64,000 nucleotides of DNA from Ramlibacter aquaticus (GCF_015159745.1 NZ_JADDOJ010000009.1:1-64000), one strand, 5' to 3'. Positions 1 to 7,969 are shown, numbered from the stretch's first letter. The notes: generated by a model from the sequence alone, not told the origin. Translations and numbers: made by a program.

Positions 1-140
1 CACGCGGAACCCATGACGGCACGGGCTCAAGCAGCCCACCACTGATGCCGGATATACGACCGCAGGCGTTTACCTCAAAGGCCAACTACAGTGATCAGAA
101 CCTTGTCGTTGGGGAGGAGTCCATATAGGACCTGTTAGGG
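1..140 (-). other. Left edge; possible start of cassette attC site
   Basis: No gene is visible here. Read on the minus strand, the stop codon of the first cassette gene lies inside CCCTAAC (134-140), which resembles the R'' box (RYYYAAC) that opens an attC recombination site, except for its first base. A matching R' box (GTTRRRY) was not found in the remaining 133 bases, so a complete attC cannot be claimed. The site may run beyond the window edge. Confidence 0.3.
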
Positions 141-494
141 CTCATTGCGCGCTCGCCTCACCTTGCGGACTCCTGTGAACAATATCAGCGCCCCGAGCAT
201 CGTTGCAGCAGAGCCGAAGCCCTCGATTGACCAAAAGAAATTTGGGCTGCTAACTCTGAGCACCACCACCGCCCCGCGTTTGGTGACGAACCAGGCCTGA
301 TCTTCGATGAAACCACGGATGGTCGGGTATCCAAACATACATGTCAGGAAGGCTCCGAAGAACGCCTCAAACATGGCGTCGAGAACCGCCTTTCGTGACG
401 GCGCACGGCAGAACGGTGTCGCGGCTGCATACGCCAGAAACGCGACGCAAACTGCGACGATCAGGCCTAGTGTGAACGGCGACAAACTTTCCAA
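135..494 (-). CDS. Small membrane protein, probable first integron cassette gene
   Basis: A 119-residue protein of unknown function. The N-terminal segment (about residues 8-28, LGLIVAVCVAFLAYAAATPF) is hydrophobic and a second segment lies near residues 40-55, with a third at about 93-108 before a basic tail, so it is an inner-membrane protein. The start is a TTG at 494, only 6 bases after the minus-strand core GTTAGAG (507-501). A short gap from recombination core to start codon is typical of integron cassettes. It reads away from the integrase, as cassette genes do. I do not recognise its family. Confidence 0.6.
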   Translation of the reverse strand: MESLSPFTLGLIVAVCVAFLAYAAATPFCRAPSRKAVLDAMFEAFFGAFLTCMFGYPTIRGFIEDQAWFVTKRGAVVVLRVSSPNFFWSIEGFGSAATMLGALILFTGVRKVRRARNEP

Positions 495-500
495 AATGAG

Positions 501-557
501 CTCTAACGTAATTTAGACCGCAGGCGCGAACCAGTTATCCCGCAGCTGCGGGATAAC
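501..557 (-). other. attI: Candidate attI recombination site of the integron
   Basis: On the minus strand the sequence runs from a palindrome (GTTATCCCGCAGC at 557-545, inverted at 534-546) through GTCTAAATTAC to the core GTTAGAG (507-501), directly before the first cassette gene. In class 1 attI1 the same order occurs: IntI-binding repeats GTTATGGAGCAGC and GTTACGCAGCAGG, then CCCTAAAACAAA and GTTAGGC. The resemblance and the position between intI and the first cassette are seen. That it works as attI is inference. Confidence 0.55.
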
Positions 558-643
558 CTGGAAGTCTCGTTGCACGTAAGTGCTTGATGCGATGGCATTT
601 CTCTGCCTCCCCTGTCGGCGCGAGGTCTTACTATTCCACAGCT

Positions 644-696
644 GTTATCCCGCATCCAGCGTTTTCGACAGGCGGCGGATAACCGTGCGGGATAAC
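644..696. repeat. Further GTTATCC / GGATAAC inverted copies upstream of intI
   Basis: GTTATCCCGCA at 644-654 and GGATAAC at 677-683 and 690-696 repeat the arms of the palindrome at 534-557. They may be extra integrase-binding sites or sites for a regulator of the intI promoter. No other copies were noticed in the window. Confidence 0.5.
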
Positions 697-761
697 CACA
701 TCGAATCGGCCTCTGAGCGCCCTGCTCGATCTCTGCTGCAGAGGGGAAACCATGCCTTATA

Positions 762-777
762 CTGTACGCACATACAG
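762..777 (+). promoter_or_regulatory. LexA/SOS box in front of the integron integrase
   Basis: CTGT(762-765), eight bases, ACAG(774-777) is a perfect match to the proteobacterial LexA operator CTGT-N8-ACAG, with flanking TA on both sides. It ends 12 bases before the integrase ATG at 790 and overlaps a TATACT -10-like element (758-763). SOS control of intI genes by LexA is well known. Here it implies that the integrase is made on DNA damage. Confidence 0.85.
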
Positions 778-789
778 TATAAACGCAGC

Positions 790-1773
790 ATGGAAACCCG
801 CACTGCTCAAGGCGCCCCTCGACTGCTCGACCAGGTCCGGGAGCGAGCACGGTATCTGCACTACAGCCTGAGCACCGAGAAGGCTTACGTGTACTGGATC
901 CGCATGTTCGTGCGCTGGAGCGGCATGCGCCACCCAAGGGAGATTGGCTCCAAGGAGGTGGAAGCGTTCCTGACCATGCTCAGCAACCAGCGGCGCGTGT
1001 CCTCGTCAACGCACAAGCAGGCGCTCAGTGCCATCGTCTTTCTCTACAAGGAGGTCATGGGCATGGAACTGGGGTGGCTACAGGATCTGCAGCGACCGGC
1101 CTATACGAGGCGCATCCCCACTGTGCTGACGAGGGACGAGGTTCGAGCCCTCCTGGACGCCATGGACGGGCCCATCGGCCTAGTTGCGCGGCTGCTTTAC
1201 GGCATCGGCATGCGGCTGATGGAAGGCATGCGCCTGCGCGTCAAGGACGTTGACTTTGACAGGAACGTGATCATCGTGCGGGAAGCGAAGGGCAACAAGG
1301 ACCGGGTGGTCATGCTGCCAAAGTCCCTCGCGCAGGCGCTGCAAGACCAGATCACTTCGGCGCGGCGCGTCTGGGAGGCGGATCGCAAGGCAAACAGTCC
1401 AGGCGTGGAGGTCCCCCACGCACTCGAAGCCAAGTACCCCAAGGTGGGGCAGACCTGGGGCTGGTTCTGGGTTTTCCCGTCCCCGACGCTCGCCACCGAT
1501 CTCCGAACTGGAATCGTTCGGCGTCACCACCTGTACGAGGAGCGCCTGCAGCGCGCGCTCAAAGCCGCCGTGGTCAAGGCGAACATTCACAAGCAGGTGT
1601 CAGCTCACACGCTTAGGCACAGCTTTGCGACTCACCTGCTGCAGGCAGGCACGGATATTCGGACGGTGCAGGAGCTACTTGGCCACAGCGACGTGAGCAC
1701 GACCATGATCTACACACATGTCTTGAAGGTAGCCGCCGGCGGAACGAGCAGCCCGCTTGATGCGCTCTGCTGA
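790..1773 (+). CDS. intI: Integron integrase (IntI-type tyrosine recombinase)
   Basis: A 327-residue site-specific tyrosine recombinase that would insert and excise gene cassettes at attI/attC. The SAM-like N domain covers about residues 10-100. Catalytic residues are visible: R142 (GIGMRLMEG), H273-T-L-R276, H299 in LLGHSD and the nucleophile Y308. The IntI-specific extra block lies near residues 210-245 (ALEAKYPKVGQTWGWFWVF), which separates it from XerC/D and phage integrases. The ATG at 790 is chosen because the SOS box lies immediately upstream; the frame is open further upstream but through the regulatory region. The gene looks intact. It points away from the cassette at 135-494, the usual divergent integron layout. 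Confidence 0.9.
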   Translation: METRTAQGAPRLLDQVRERARYLHYSLSTEKAYVYWIRMFVRWSGMRHPREIGSKEVEAFLTMLSNQRRVSSSTHKQALSAIVFLYKEVMGMELGWLQDLQRPAYTRRIPTVLTRDEVRALLDAMDGPIGLVARLLYGIGMRLMEGMRLRVKDVDFDRNVIIVREAKGNKDRVVMLPKSLAQALQDQITSARRVWEADRKANSPGVEVPHALEAKYPKVGQTWGWFWVFPSPTLATDLRTGIVRRHHLYEERLQRALKAAVVKANIHKQVSAHTLRHSFATHLLQAGTDIRTVQELLGHSDVSTTMIYTHVLKVAAGGTSSPLDALC

Positions 1774-1944
1774 GTTCCGCGGTAAACGCGTGAACGGCGG
1801 CAATGGTACCGCGGGCGTTCATGTCGCCGATCACGCTGTTCAACATTTTCCGGTCTGGGTGTTCAGCTCACACCGGAATCGCCGTTCAAGAGCGGCCGAA
1901 AAATGCAGCGCAAGCGCGTCGGCTGCCGCAAGTCGAGGTGCTAG

Positions 1945-2608
1945 ATGCGTCGCTTCGTGTTCGCAGACGAGGCTGGTGATTTCAAATTTTTCTCGCAAGA
2001 GAAACGCCAGCAGGTACTTCATCGTCTGTGCGATGAAGATGGACAACTGCGAACTCGGCCACGACCTCTTGCGGTTGCGACGAGATTTGCTCTGGGACAA
2101 CGTCCCGATCCCAGATTATTTCCACGCCACCAAAGACACGCCGTATGTCCGCGACCGGGTGTACGAGGTTCTAAATCAGCACGACTTCGAAATCTATGCG
2201 CAGATATTAGAGAAGTCCAAGGCTCAAAGACAGATCAGAGAATCTCAGCACCGCTTTTACAAGCACGCCTGGTATTACCTGTTTCGGCACACCATGCGCC
2301 GCATCATACCGAGGCTGGATGACCAGCTGATGGTCACTACGGCCTCCATCGGGGTGAAGAAAGGGCAGGCTGACTTTTCGGACGCGATCCGGGATGTCTT
2401 GGAGCAGACCCAGAAAATCGACGCTGGCTCATGGAGGGCATCGTTTTGCTCGTCTGCTTCTGACCCACTTCTTCAGGCAGCGGACTATTGCACCTGGGCA
2501 ATTCAACGTAAGTGGGAACGGGGCGATGAGCGGGCGTACGACCGTGTTCGCCAGAAGATCAAGTACGAGTTCGACCTCTGGGGACGAGGCGACAAGCACT
2601 ACTACTAG
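1945..2608 (+). pseudogene. DUF3800 protein, frameshifted near its start
   Basis: The first residues MRRFVFADEAGDF (from the ATG at 1945) are the typical start of DUF3800 proteins, with the acidic D-E-A-G motif. The rest of the protein continues in another frame from about 1990 (RKRNASRYFIVCAMKM) to the stop at 2606-2608 and ends with the family-like stretch DPLLQAADYCTW. Removing one T from the run of five at 1986-1990 joins the two halves into one protein of about 220 residues. So it is a disabled gene, a sequencing error or a slippery frameshift. DUF3800 proteins are of unknown function, often in mobile or defence settings, with a suggested RNase H-like fold. Confidence 0.75.
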
Positions 2609-2651
2609 ACGAAGGTGGGTGCGGCCCCGTAACCGTCAGCTATCTAGAGGA

Positions 2652-2669
2652 AGCGCCCCGGGGCTTTTA
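2652..2669 (+). terminator. Rho-independent terminator after the DUF3800 gene
   Basis: GCCCC/GGGGC (2654-2663) followed by TTTTAT forms a short GC-rich hairpin with a T run, 45 bases after the DUF3800 stop. The remaining sequence to 2930 shows no gene that I can support. Confidence 0.6.
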
Positions 2670-2930
2670 TCACCGACCGGGACCGCACCAACACGGGGTA
2701 GAGCATGCCACACGCTTGCTAAGCGTCAAGCGGTACCGGCCCTACGAGCGCCAGAGCATCGGATTCCACACAGCGAGCTGGCACACAACCCCGATGCCCA
2801 GAAAGATCTAGCGCAGCTGCACGATGCGAAATAAACCTTCGGCCGAGCCTGCTTCGTCTTAAGCGCTCAGCGCCCGAAGAGTTTCGCAATCTGCTGGACA
2901 TCGCTCAAACGGAAGCAATCGCCAACAGCT

Positions 2931-3620
2931 TCATGTCGCTTGGCGTAGCGTGCACGCCCGCACGAAGGATCGGCCCAGCATCGTCGGCAGAACCTTGTAG
3001 AAATGCTCGCCGCCGCCCCAAGATGTACTCAGACGCAGACAGCCAAGGCGAGCCAAATTTCCGAGGGCGACACAGATTTCCTCACTGGGAGTAACGCCCC
3101 TCTCTTCCCTTGTCGCATCAGGCACGACGGCCTCTGCGGAATTGGGTAGACCCGCAGTGTAAGCGCCGTTGTGCTGGGTCGCCTCAAACGGGAGTGCATA
3201 GATCACTTCTAAGATCCGCGCCTCTACGGGGGTGAGCTGGCTCAGAATCTCAATGTGCGCTCTCTGCACGTCCGGGCCCAAAGCATCGGCGGCGTTCACA
3301 AGAAGTTTCGCCCACTCGTCCTGAAGGTAGTCGTCCTCCTCCAAAACCGCAGCTTGGATCAGCGGCAACGCATTCTTAAGAGGTATGACTCGAGTCGGTT
3401 CGTTCGACCCTATTTCTTTCAAAAAGTCTTTTGCCCTGGCAATGAAGCGTTGTTGGCGCTCCCATCGCATGTACTTAAGCCGGTCAGTCCAGATTGCCGA
3501 AGCAACCTCCAGCGGGGCATGCAGGTACTGCGCTAGGAATCCGCCAGCCTCCCTCGCTGCATCGATTCCTTTAGCGGCCGCCTTTGCGATCTCTTGTACT
3601 GCCTTCGCCTCATCTGTCAT
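2931..3620 (-). CDS. Abi-alpha family protein (DUF4393)
   Basis: A 229-residue soluble protein whose start (TDEAKAVQEIAKAAAKGID, then AAREAGGFLAQYL) and middle (LKYMRWERQQRF; LEEDDYLQDEWAKLLVNAA; LTPVEARILEVIY) match the conserved blocks of the Abi-alpha/DUF4393 family. Family members have been named for abortive infection, but the biochemical activity is unknown. It follows the secreted-protein gene at 3630-3962 by 9 bases on the same strand, so the two are probably co-transcribed. Its position next to an integron and an integrase island fits a mobile defence gene. The defence role is inference from the family name and context. Confidence 0.75.
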   Translation of the reverse strand: MTDEAKAVQEIAKAAAKGIDAAREAGGFLAQYLHAPLEVASAIWTDRLKYMRWERQQRFIARAKDFLKEIGSNEPTRVIPLKNALPLIQAAVLEEDDYLQDEWAKLLVNAADALGPDVQRAHIEILSQLTPVEARILEVIYALPFEATQHNGAYTAGLPNSAEAVVPDATREERGVTPSEEICVALGNLARLGCLRLSTSWGGGEHFYKVLPTMLGRSFVRACTLRQAT

Positions 3621-3629
3621 GCCCGAACC

Positions 3630-3962
3630 TCAGTTGTGCATGTCGTACACGTCACTGTCGACGATCATCTTGAATGACCCGCCTCGGCTGAGAACCAGGG
3701 CTTTCGGCCTGTAGCCGTAGTGGTAGCCATAGCCTGTGCAAGTGAGAGCCTCGTTCCCCTCAAAGATGATCACCCGGCCGTACTCACATCCCTCAAAGCT
3801 GTCCCCATGCTTGCCGTTGCTGTCCTGATAACCAACGATGTCGAGGACCGCGACGATTGTGTACCCAACATACTGCTGGAGTTGGCTCGCGACGTCTGCG
3901 CTGACAAGCGTGGATGTGATGCAAAGAGCGCCGCCGATAGCGAGCGCAGCGAGTTTTCTCAT
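3630..3962 (-). CDS. Small secreted protein of unknown function
   Basis: A 110-residue protein with a clear Sec signal peptide (MRKLAALAIGGALCITSTL, cleavage after VSA). The mature part is tyrosine- and glycine-rich with two cysteines (FEGCEYGRVI and ALTCTGYGYHYGY), suggesting one disulphide in the periplasm. The ATG at 3962 is preferred over the in-frame start 27 bases upstream because of the AAAGGGAAA ribosome site and the fit of the signal peptide. It heads the operon with the Abi-alpha gene. I do not recognise the family. Confidence 0.65.
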   Translation of the reverse strand: MRKLAALAIGGALCITSTLVSADVASQLQQYVGYTIVAVLDIVGYQDSNGKHGDSFEGCEYGRVIIFEGNEALTCTGYGYHYGYRPKALVLSRGGSFKMIVDSDVYDMHN

Positions 3963-4235
3963 GGGCTTTCCCTTTTCCGCTCGCATCATGGGAGAAGGCC
4001 GACCGAGATGTCAAACCCATTGCCCTGGCACTAGCCCTAGTTCCTACCCTGCGCCTTCGATGGGCACCTTCAATGCCGCGCTGATCCTTTCCGCTCCTGG
4101 CGCACCGTGCGATCGCGCAGCGCCCGCGGGCGTGACGGGCGTGAGCTGACGACAGGTGCGAGGCACGCTCTCGCACGGCTTCCGAGGCGAGTACGCACCC
4201 GTGCTTCTCGCGGGACCTACAGGAGGGCTGAGCGG

Positions 4236-4358
4236 ATGACAGCAATTGCCTTTGGAGCGATCTGTGCGCTCATTGCATGTTCCACGCACGCCAGCGAGCA
4301 GACCACCGTGTGCTCCAAAGAAGGCAACGGCAAAGCCTACAGGTGCAGGCGAAACTGA
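4236..4358 (+). CDS. 40-residue lipoprotein-like secreted peptide
   Basis: The ATG at 4236 has a strong AGGAGGG ribosome site 8 bases upstream. The product has a hydrophobic leader with a lipobox-like L-I-A-C, then a short polar tail with two more cysteines (TTVCSKEGNGKAYRC). It could be a tiny lipoprotein or a secreted peptide with a C-C disulphide. The ribosome site and leader support a real gene; no family is recognised. Confidence 0.5.
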   Translation: MTAIAFGAICALIACSTHASEQTTVCSKEGNGKAYRCRRN

Positions 4359-4719
4359 TGTCTGGCTAGGAGCTCAACACAGCGACGCACTCACTCCAGT
4401 ACACCGGCTTCGCGAAGTACGTGGTGATGTTCTGGCAACCACACGAGCCGTCAATCATCGAACTGGACTACCCAGTGCTTTCCGTGTTCGGCGCAGAAGG
4501 GAACCTTCCATGGCGACCATGAAACCGGCGATGGCAAGGAACATGCTCACCAATCCCGCCGCGCTCCCCTGACGCGCCAAGAATTCTTAGAGAGATCAGC
4601 CAGACCAAGGTGTCCGGCGCTTGCTCTCTGATCTTCCGCAGCGTCTCTTCTGCAGAATCAGCTGAGACTCGCCGCGACTGTGGAAATCAAACCCCGCACG
4701 CGGCGGAACAGGGGCTTGT
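4359..4719. other. Intergenic stretch without a supported gene
   Basis: No reading frame here shows convincing coding character, and I see no strong hairpin or promoter. It separates the lipoprotein-like gene from the converging XRE regulator. Confidence 0.4.
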
Positions 4720-4938
4720 TCAAGGACTAGAAGTCGTCCCGTCGAGCCATTCAAACAGGTCTCCTACCCCCACCCCAAAGTACCTGCACAGCGCATCGAC
4801 AGCCTCTAGGTCCACTCTATTCGCCGTCTCTTGGTACAGCAGCGTAATCGTGTTCCGGTGCAGGCCGGTGTCGCGCGCCACATCGCTGATCTTCAGCTTT
4901 CTCTCCCCCATGAGGCGGGACAAGTGGCACTTGATCAC
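4720..4938 (-). CDS. Small XRE/Cro-type DNA-binding repressor
   Basis: A 72-residue helix-turn-helix protein of the short Cro-like kind that consists of the HTH domain only. The recognition region is KISDVARDTGLHRNTITLLYQ (about residues 16-36), followed by the family-typical LEAVDALCRYFGVGVGDLFEW. The start is a GTG at 4938 with GGAG six bases upstream. It diverges from the excisionase-integrase operon and faces two repeated operator-like sequences, so it is likely to be the element's repressor, and probably also controls itself. Confidence 0.85.
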   Translation of the reverse strand: MIKCHLSRLMGERKLKISDVARDTGLHRNTITLLYQETANRVDLEAVDALCRYFGVGVGDLFEWLDGTTSSP

Positions 4939-4963
4939 AACATGCTCCGTGTCTTTTTTTCAC

Positions 4964-5030
4964 TCAAGATGACAAAAAGCACTTGACGATGCTATTTATC
5001 ACTCCATAATGTCATTCAAGATGACAAAAA
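4964..5030 (+). promoter_or_regulatory. Integrase-operon promoter flanked by two direct-repeat operators
   Basis: TCAAGATGACAAAAA occurs twice, at 4964-4978 and 5016-5030, 52 bases apart (about five helical turns). Between them lie TTGACG (4983-4988) and CATAAT (5005-5010) with a 16-base gap, a good sigma-70 promoter reading towards the excisionase. The repeats bracket the promoter, as expected for operators of the divergent XRE regulator. The same region must hold the regulator's own promoter. Confidence 0.7.
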
Positions 5031-5088
5031 AGCCCGCTGCGTGAGCTTTTTGAATCCTGATTGTCCCACCAACGCAAAGGAGTGACCA

Positions 5089-5328
5089 GTGGCGTCCTGC
5101 ACCTATCTGACGACCGACGAGCTCTCGGCTCGAATCAAGTACGACAGCCGGACCATCCGGGAGCGCATGAAAGATAGCGTCCTGATCGAGGGGCGCCACT
5201 ACATCCGCCCCTTCGGCGGCCGCAAAACCCTCTATATCTGGGAGCACATCGAGGTGGACATGGCCCTCGCTTCCGCGGCGGGTCCAGATGCAATTCCGAT
5301 GGCCGGAGGAGGGGCGCTCCATGGGTAG
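5089..5328 (+). CDS. Excisionase-like small DNA-binding protein
   Basis: A 79-residue protein with an excisionase/winged-helix look: LTTDELSARIKYDSRTIRER followed by GRHYIRPFGGRKTLYIW. Such proteins bend DNA and direct the partner integrase towards excision. The GTG at 5089 has AAAGGAG in front. Its stop (5326-5328) overlaps the integrase start at 5321 by 8 bases, so the two are translationally coupled. Xis upstream of int in one operon is common in integrative islands. Confidence 0.75.
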   Translation: MASCTYLTTDELSARIKYDSRTIRERMKDSVLIEGRHYIRPFGGRKTLYIWEHIEVDMALASAAGPDAIPMAGGGALHG

Positions 5329-6655
5329 TATTCGCGCTCTCTCGAGCAAGGGGACTCTGTTCATGGACTTTCGGTTCCAAGGACAACGTCTCCGGGAGTA
5401 CACCCTCCTCGCCGACACCCCCGCGAATCGCAAGCGCCTGCAGAAGGTGCTCGATCGCGTCGAGACCGAGATCGCGCTTGGTGCCTTCGACTACGCCAAG
5501 ACCTTCGGCAAACCCCTGCCCCAACGCGAAACCGACGAAGACCGAACCGAACCGGCTCCGTCCCAACCGGCGAGTGCGACAGCCGGCCGCCCTACCCCGC
5601 CCATGGCCGAATTCGCCAACCTGTGGTTCGCAGAGAACGAGATCCAGTGGCGCCGCAGCTATCGCATCACCCAGCGCGGCGCACTGGACAAGTATGTGAT
5701 CCCCTTTTTCGGCAACCGGCCGGTGGGCGAGATCACGAGGGCGGACGTGCTAGCCTTCCGAGGCTATCTCGCCAAGGCGCCCGCGCGCGGCGAGGACTCG
5801 ACGCTGTCCAATCGCCGCATCAACGCGGTGATGAAGCCGCTGCGCCAGATCCTCAACGAGGCGGCTGACCGCTTCGAGTTCCAGACCGCCTTTCGCAACA
5901 TCAAGCCGCTCAAGAACAAGCGCAGCGACGTCCAGCCGTTCAGCCTGGCGGAGGTACAGCTCATCCTGGCCCGGGCGCGAGAGGACTACCGGGCGTACTT
6001 CACCGTGCGGTTCTTCACCGGCATGCGCACGGGAGAGGTCCATGGCCTCAAGTGGAAATACATCGACTTCGAGCGGCGCCTGATCCTGGTTCGCGAATCC
6101 ATCGTTCTGGGCGAAGAGGACGAACTCAAGACCGAGGACAGCCAGCGCGACATCCAGATGACCCAGGTGGTCTACGAGGCGCTTCGCCTGCAGGCCAAGA
6201 GCACCCGCAAGATTTCCGACTACGTGTTCTGCAACCAGGCAGGGAACCCCCTGGACAACAAGAACTTCAACAACCGGGTCTGGCGGCCGCTCCTGCGCCA
6301 CCTGGGGCTGGCCCATCGCCGGCCGTACCAGATGCGGCACACCACGGCGACGCTGTGGCTCGCCTCCGGCGAGGCGCCGGAGTGGATCGCCCGTCAGTTG
6401 GGCCACACGACGACCGAGATGCTCTTTCGCACCTACAGCCGCTTCGTGCCCAACCTCACCCGCCAGGACGGATCCGCATTCGACCGGCTTCTCACGCAGA
6501 GCTTTGCAGGCCGTCTGCCCGAGGCCCCGGTGCTCCTGCCGGACGAGGCACCGTCGACCACGGATTCGGTTGACGACTGCGATGACGGCGCGCCTGCCAC
6601 TCCTCCCGGCCAGCCCCCGCCCTGGCACCCATACGCTGCGATCAGCCTGAACTGA
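5321..6655 (+). CDS. int: Tyrosine integrase of a genomic island or prophage
   Basis: A 444-residue phage-type integrase. The N-terminal arm-binding domain (residues 1-60) is followed by a linker rich in Pro, Thr and Glu (about 70-95), a core-binding domain (about 95-190) and the catalytic domain. Catalytic residues visible: R in FTGMRTGEVHGL (near 236), Y-Q-M-R at about 333-336 (tyrosine in place of the first histidine, as in many lambdoid integrases), H in QLGHTTTEM and the nucleophile Y near 372. The ATG at 5321 is chosen over one 33 bases upstream because GGAGGAGGGG lies just before it. The C-terminal 60 residues are acidic and proline-rich. A 310-bp copy of part of this gene lies at 42354-42664. 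Confidence 0.9.
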   Translation: MGSIRALSSKGTLFMDFRFQGQRLREYTLLADTPANRKRLQKVLDRVETEIALGAFDYAKTFGKPLPQRETDEDRTEPAPSQPASATAGRPTPPMAEFANLWFAENEIQWRRSYRITQRGALDKYVIPFFGNRPVGEITRADVLAFRGYLAKAPARGEDSTLSNRRINAVMKPLRQILNEAADRFEFQTAFRNIKPLKNKRSDVQPFSLAEVQLILARAREDYRAYFTVRFFTGMRTGEVHGLKWKYIDFERRLILVRESIVLGEEDELKTEDSQRDIQMTQVVYEALRLQAKSTRKISDYVFCNQAGNPLDNKNFNNRVWRPLLRHLGLAHRRPYQMRHTTATLWLASGEAPEWIARQLGHTTTEMLFRTYSRFVPNLTRQDGSAFDRLLTQSFAGRLPEAPVLLPDEAPSTTDSVDDCDDGAPATPPGQPPPWHPYAAISLN

Positions 6656-6730
6656 TCTTCTCCTCGCCCCGCGAAATTCGCCGGTTTTGACCGGTGCGGG
6701 GTTCTGTCGCCCAAATTTTCAGGAAACCCC

Positions 6731-7018
6731 ATGACCAGCAAGAAAGCTCCCAACACCAAGACGCCGTCCAACGCCTCGAAGCCCCGCTCCCGTTCGACCA
6801 AGCCGGCACAGCTCGCGCCGCAGCCCGAAACCGTGCAGCGCTACAGCTGCACCTTCATCTGCGTCATGGGCTTTCCCGAAGCCACCAAAGACGCCCTTGG
6901 TCCTGAAATTCTCAAGAAGATGACCGAGGAGCTCAACAAGCTCGACCTGCATATGACGCTGCAGGACGAAGCCTGGGTCATCAATCTGTCGAGCCAAATC
7001 CTCGCAACGTCGTTCTGA
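6731..7018 (+). CDS. Small orphan protein downstream of the integrase
   Basis: A 95-residue protein with a basic, low-complexity N-terminus (KAPNTKTPSNASKPRSRSTK) and a folded-looking C-terminal half (YSCTFICVMGFPEATKDAL ... LDLHMTLQDEAWVINLS). AGGAAA precedes the ATG. It lies 75 bases after the integrase in the same direction and 17 bases before the next gene, so it probably belongs to the island operon. Family not recognised. Confidence 0.6.
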   Translation: MTSKKAPNTKTPSNASKPRSRSTKPAQLAPQPETVQRYSCTFICVMGFPEATKDALGPEILKKMTEELNKLDLHMTLQDEAWVINLSSQILATSF

Positions 7019-7035
7019 CTCGCTGGAGCAAGCAC

Positions 7036-7803
7036 ATGAAACCGCATTCCCAACCGTCCCAGGGCACTTCCTCGAATTTTGGAACACCCCACCCGCTTCA
7101 TCGCGCTATCCAAACGGTCGCCTCGCCGGACGCGCTCACGCCTGATTTCTTCCAGAGCAAGCCGTCAGCAACGAACCAAGCAGCGCCCGTGCCGCGACCT
7201 GATTGGCGTCACGCCCCGCGGGGTACGACTCCCTCTCCGCTGCAACGGCTTCTCGGCCGGCCAGTCGTCCTGCGTTCAGAACTGACCCAGCGCGACTACG
7301 ACCGACTGCGCACGCATGCCATGCGCATGGTTCCCCAGATCGGCTGCGAAGACCTGGACGCGCTATTCATGGACCTGATTGCCGATGAAGACGTGCTGTG
7401 GGCACTATTCCGCCCCACGCCAAAGACAGTGTTCTCAATGGGGCGCACGGAGATCGTGCAGTACCTGCCATTCGACCGAGCGATCAAGGCAGCAGGGCGT
7501 GCACAGAAGTCAGGTGTTCTCCACCCTCATGAGCGCGCCGCAGCTTGGGTGGTGGGCTTCGCGTGGGCTATCGGTGCCTTTGCCGCTGCGTGCCCCTGCC
7601 TGAAGGAATCCAGGACGTCCGCTACGCTACGGGCGGCGCTGCTCGCAGAACCGCTCAAACAGCCGCGGCGGCGCAACTCGCCACTGGCGAGCACTCTGGG
7701 CGCTGCTCTCGGCTGCGAAGGCGGCGACGAGTGCGATCCCGGCCAAGTCTCCCGCATTGCCGCTGCGGCCAGGACGGCAAACCTCGACTCCCGTATGCGC
7801 TGA
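7036..7803 (+). CDS. Island-encoded protein of unknown function
   Basis: A 255-residue protein. The first 75 residues are Pro/Ser/Thr-rich. The middle (about 80-190) looks folded and helical: LTQRDYDRLRTHAMRMVPQ, CEDLDALFMDLIADEDVLW, ERAAAWVVGFAWAIGAF. The C-terminus is low-complexity. GGAG lies 9 bases before the ATG. No catalytic motif or known domain was recognised. It is in line with the integrase and likely co-transcribed. Confidence 0.55.
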   Translation: MKPHSQPSQGTSSNFGTPHPLHRAIQTVASPDALTPDFFQSKPSATNQAAPVPRPDWRHAPRGTTPSPLQRLLGRPVVLRSELTQRDYDRLRTHAMRMVPQIGCEDLDALFMDLIADEDVLWALFRPTPKTVFSMGRTEIVQYLPFDRAIKAAGRAQKSGVLHPHERAAAWVVGFAWAIGAFAAACPCLKESRTSATLRAALLAEPLKQPRRRNSPLASTLGAALGCEGGDECDPGQVSRIAAAARTANLDSRMR

Positions 7804-7852
7804 GCGCTGACCGAAAAGCGTCGCAGAAGATATGGCAGGGCTCGACGAGGTC

Positions 7853-7878
7853 CCAAACGGCACTTCCATGCCGTTTGG
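7853..7878. repeat. Perfect 10-bp inverted repeat (hairpin)
   Basis: CCAAACGGCA (7853-7862) and TGCCGTTTGG (7869-7878) are exact inverted copies with a 6-base loop, in the 166-base gap after the 255-residue gene. There is no T run, so it is not a classical terminator. It could be an mRNA-stabilising hairpin or a protein-binding site. Confidence 0.6.
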
Positions 7879-7969
7879 CGCCACGCGTGTACGGGCATGA
7901 GCGTCATAGGATGCCACAGCACCAGCAAAGTCTTGAGACGAAACAAGCAACCCCACGAGGGAGAGGTCC

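Noticed and set aside
580..789. N-terminal extension of the integron integrase
   Set aside because: It would cross the SOS box and promoter; the ATG at 790 gives the family's normal length.
5288..5320. Earlier integrase start
   Set aside because: The ATG at 5321 has a strong ribosome site immediately upstream; the earlier one lies within the excisionase coding region and lacks one.
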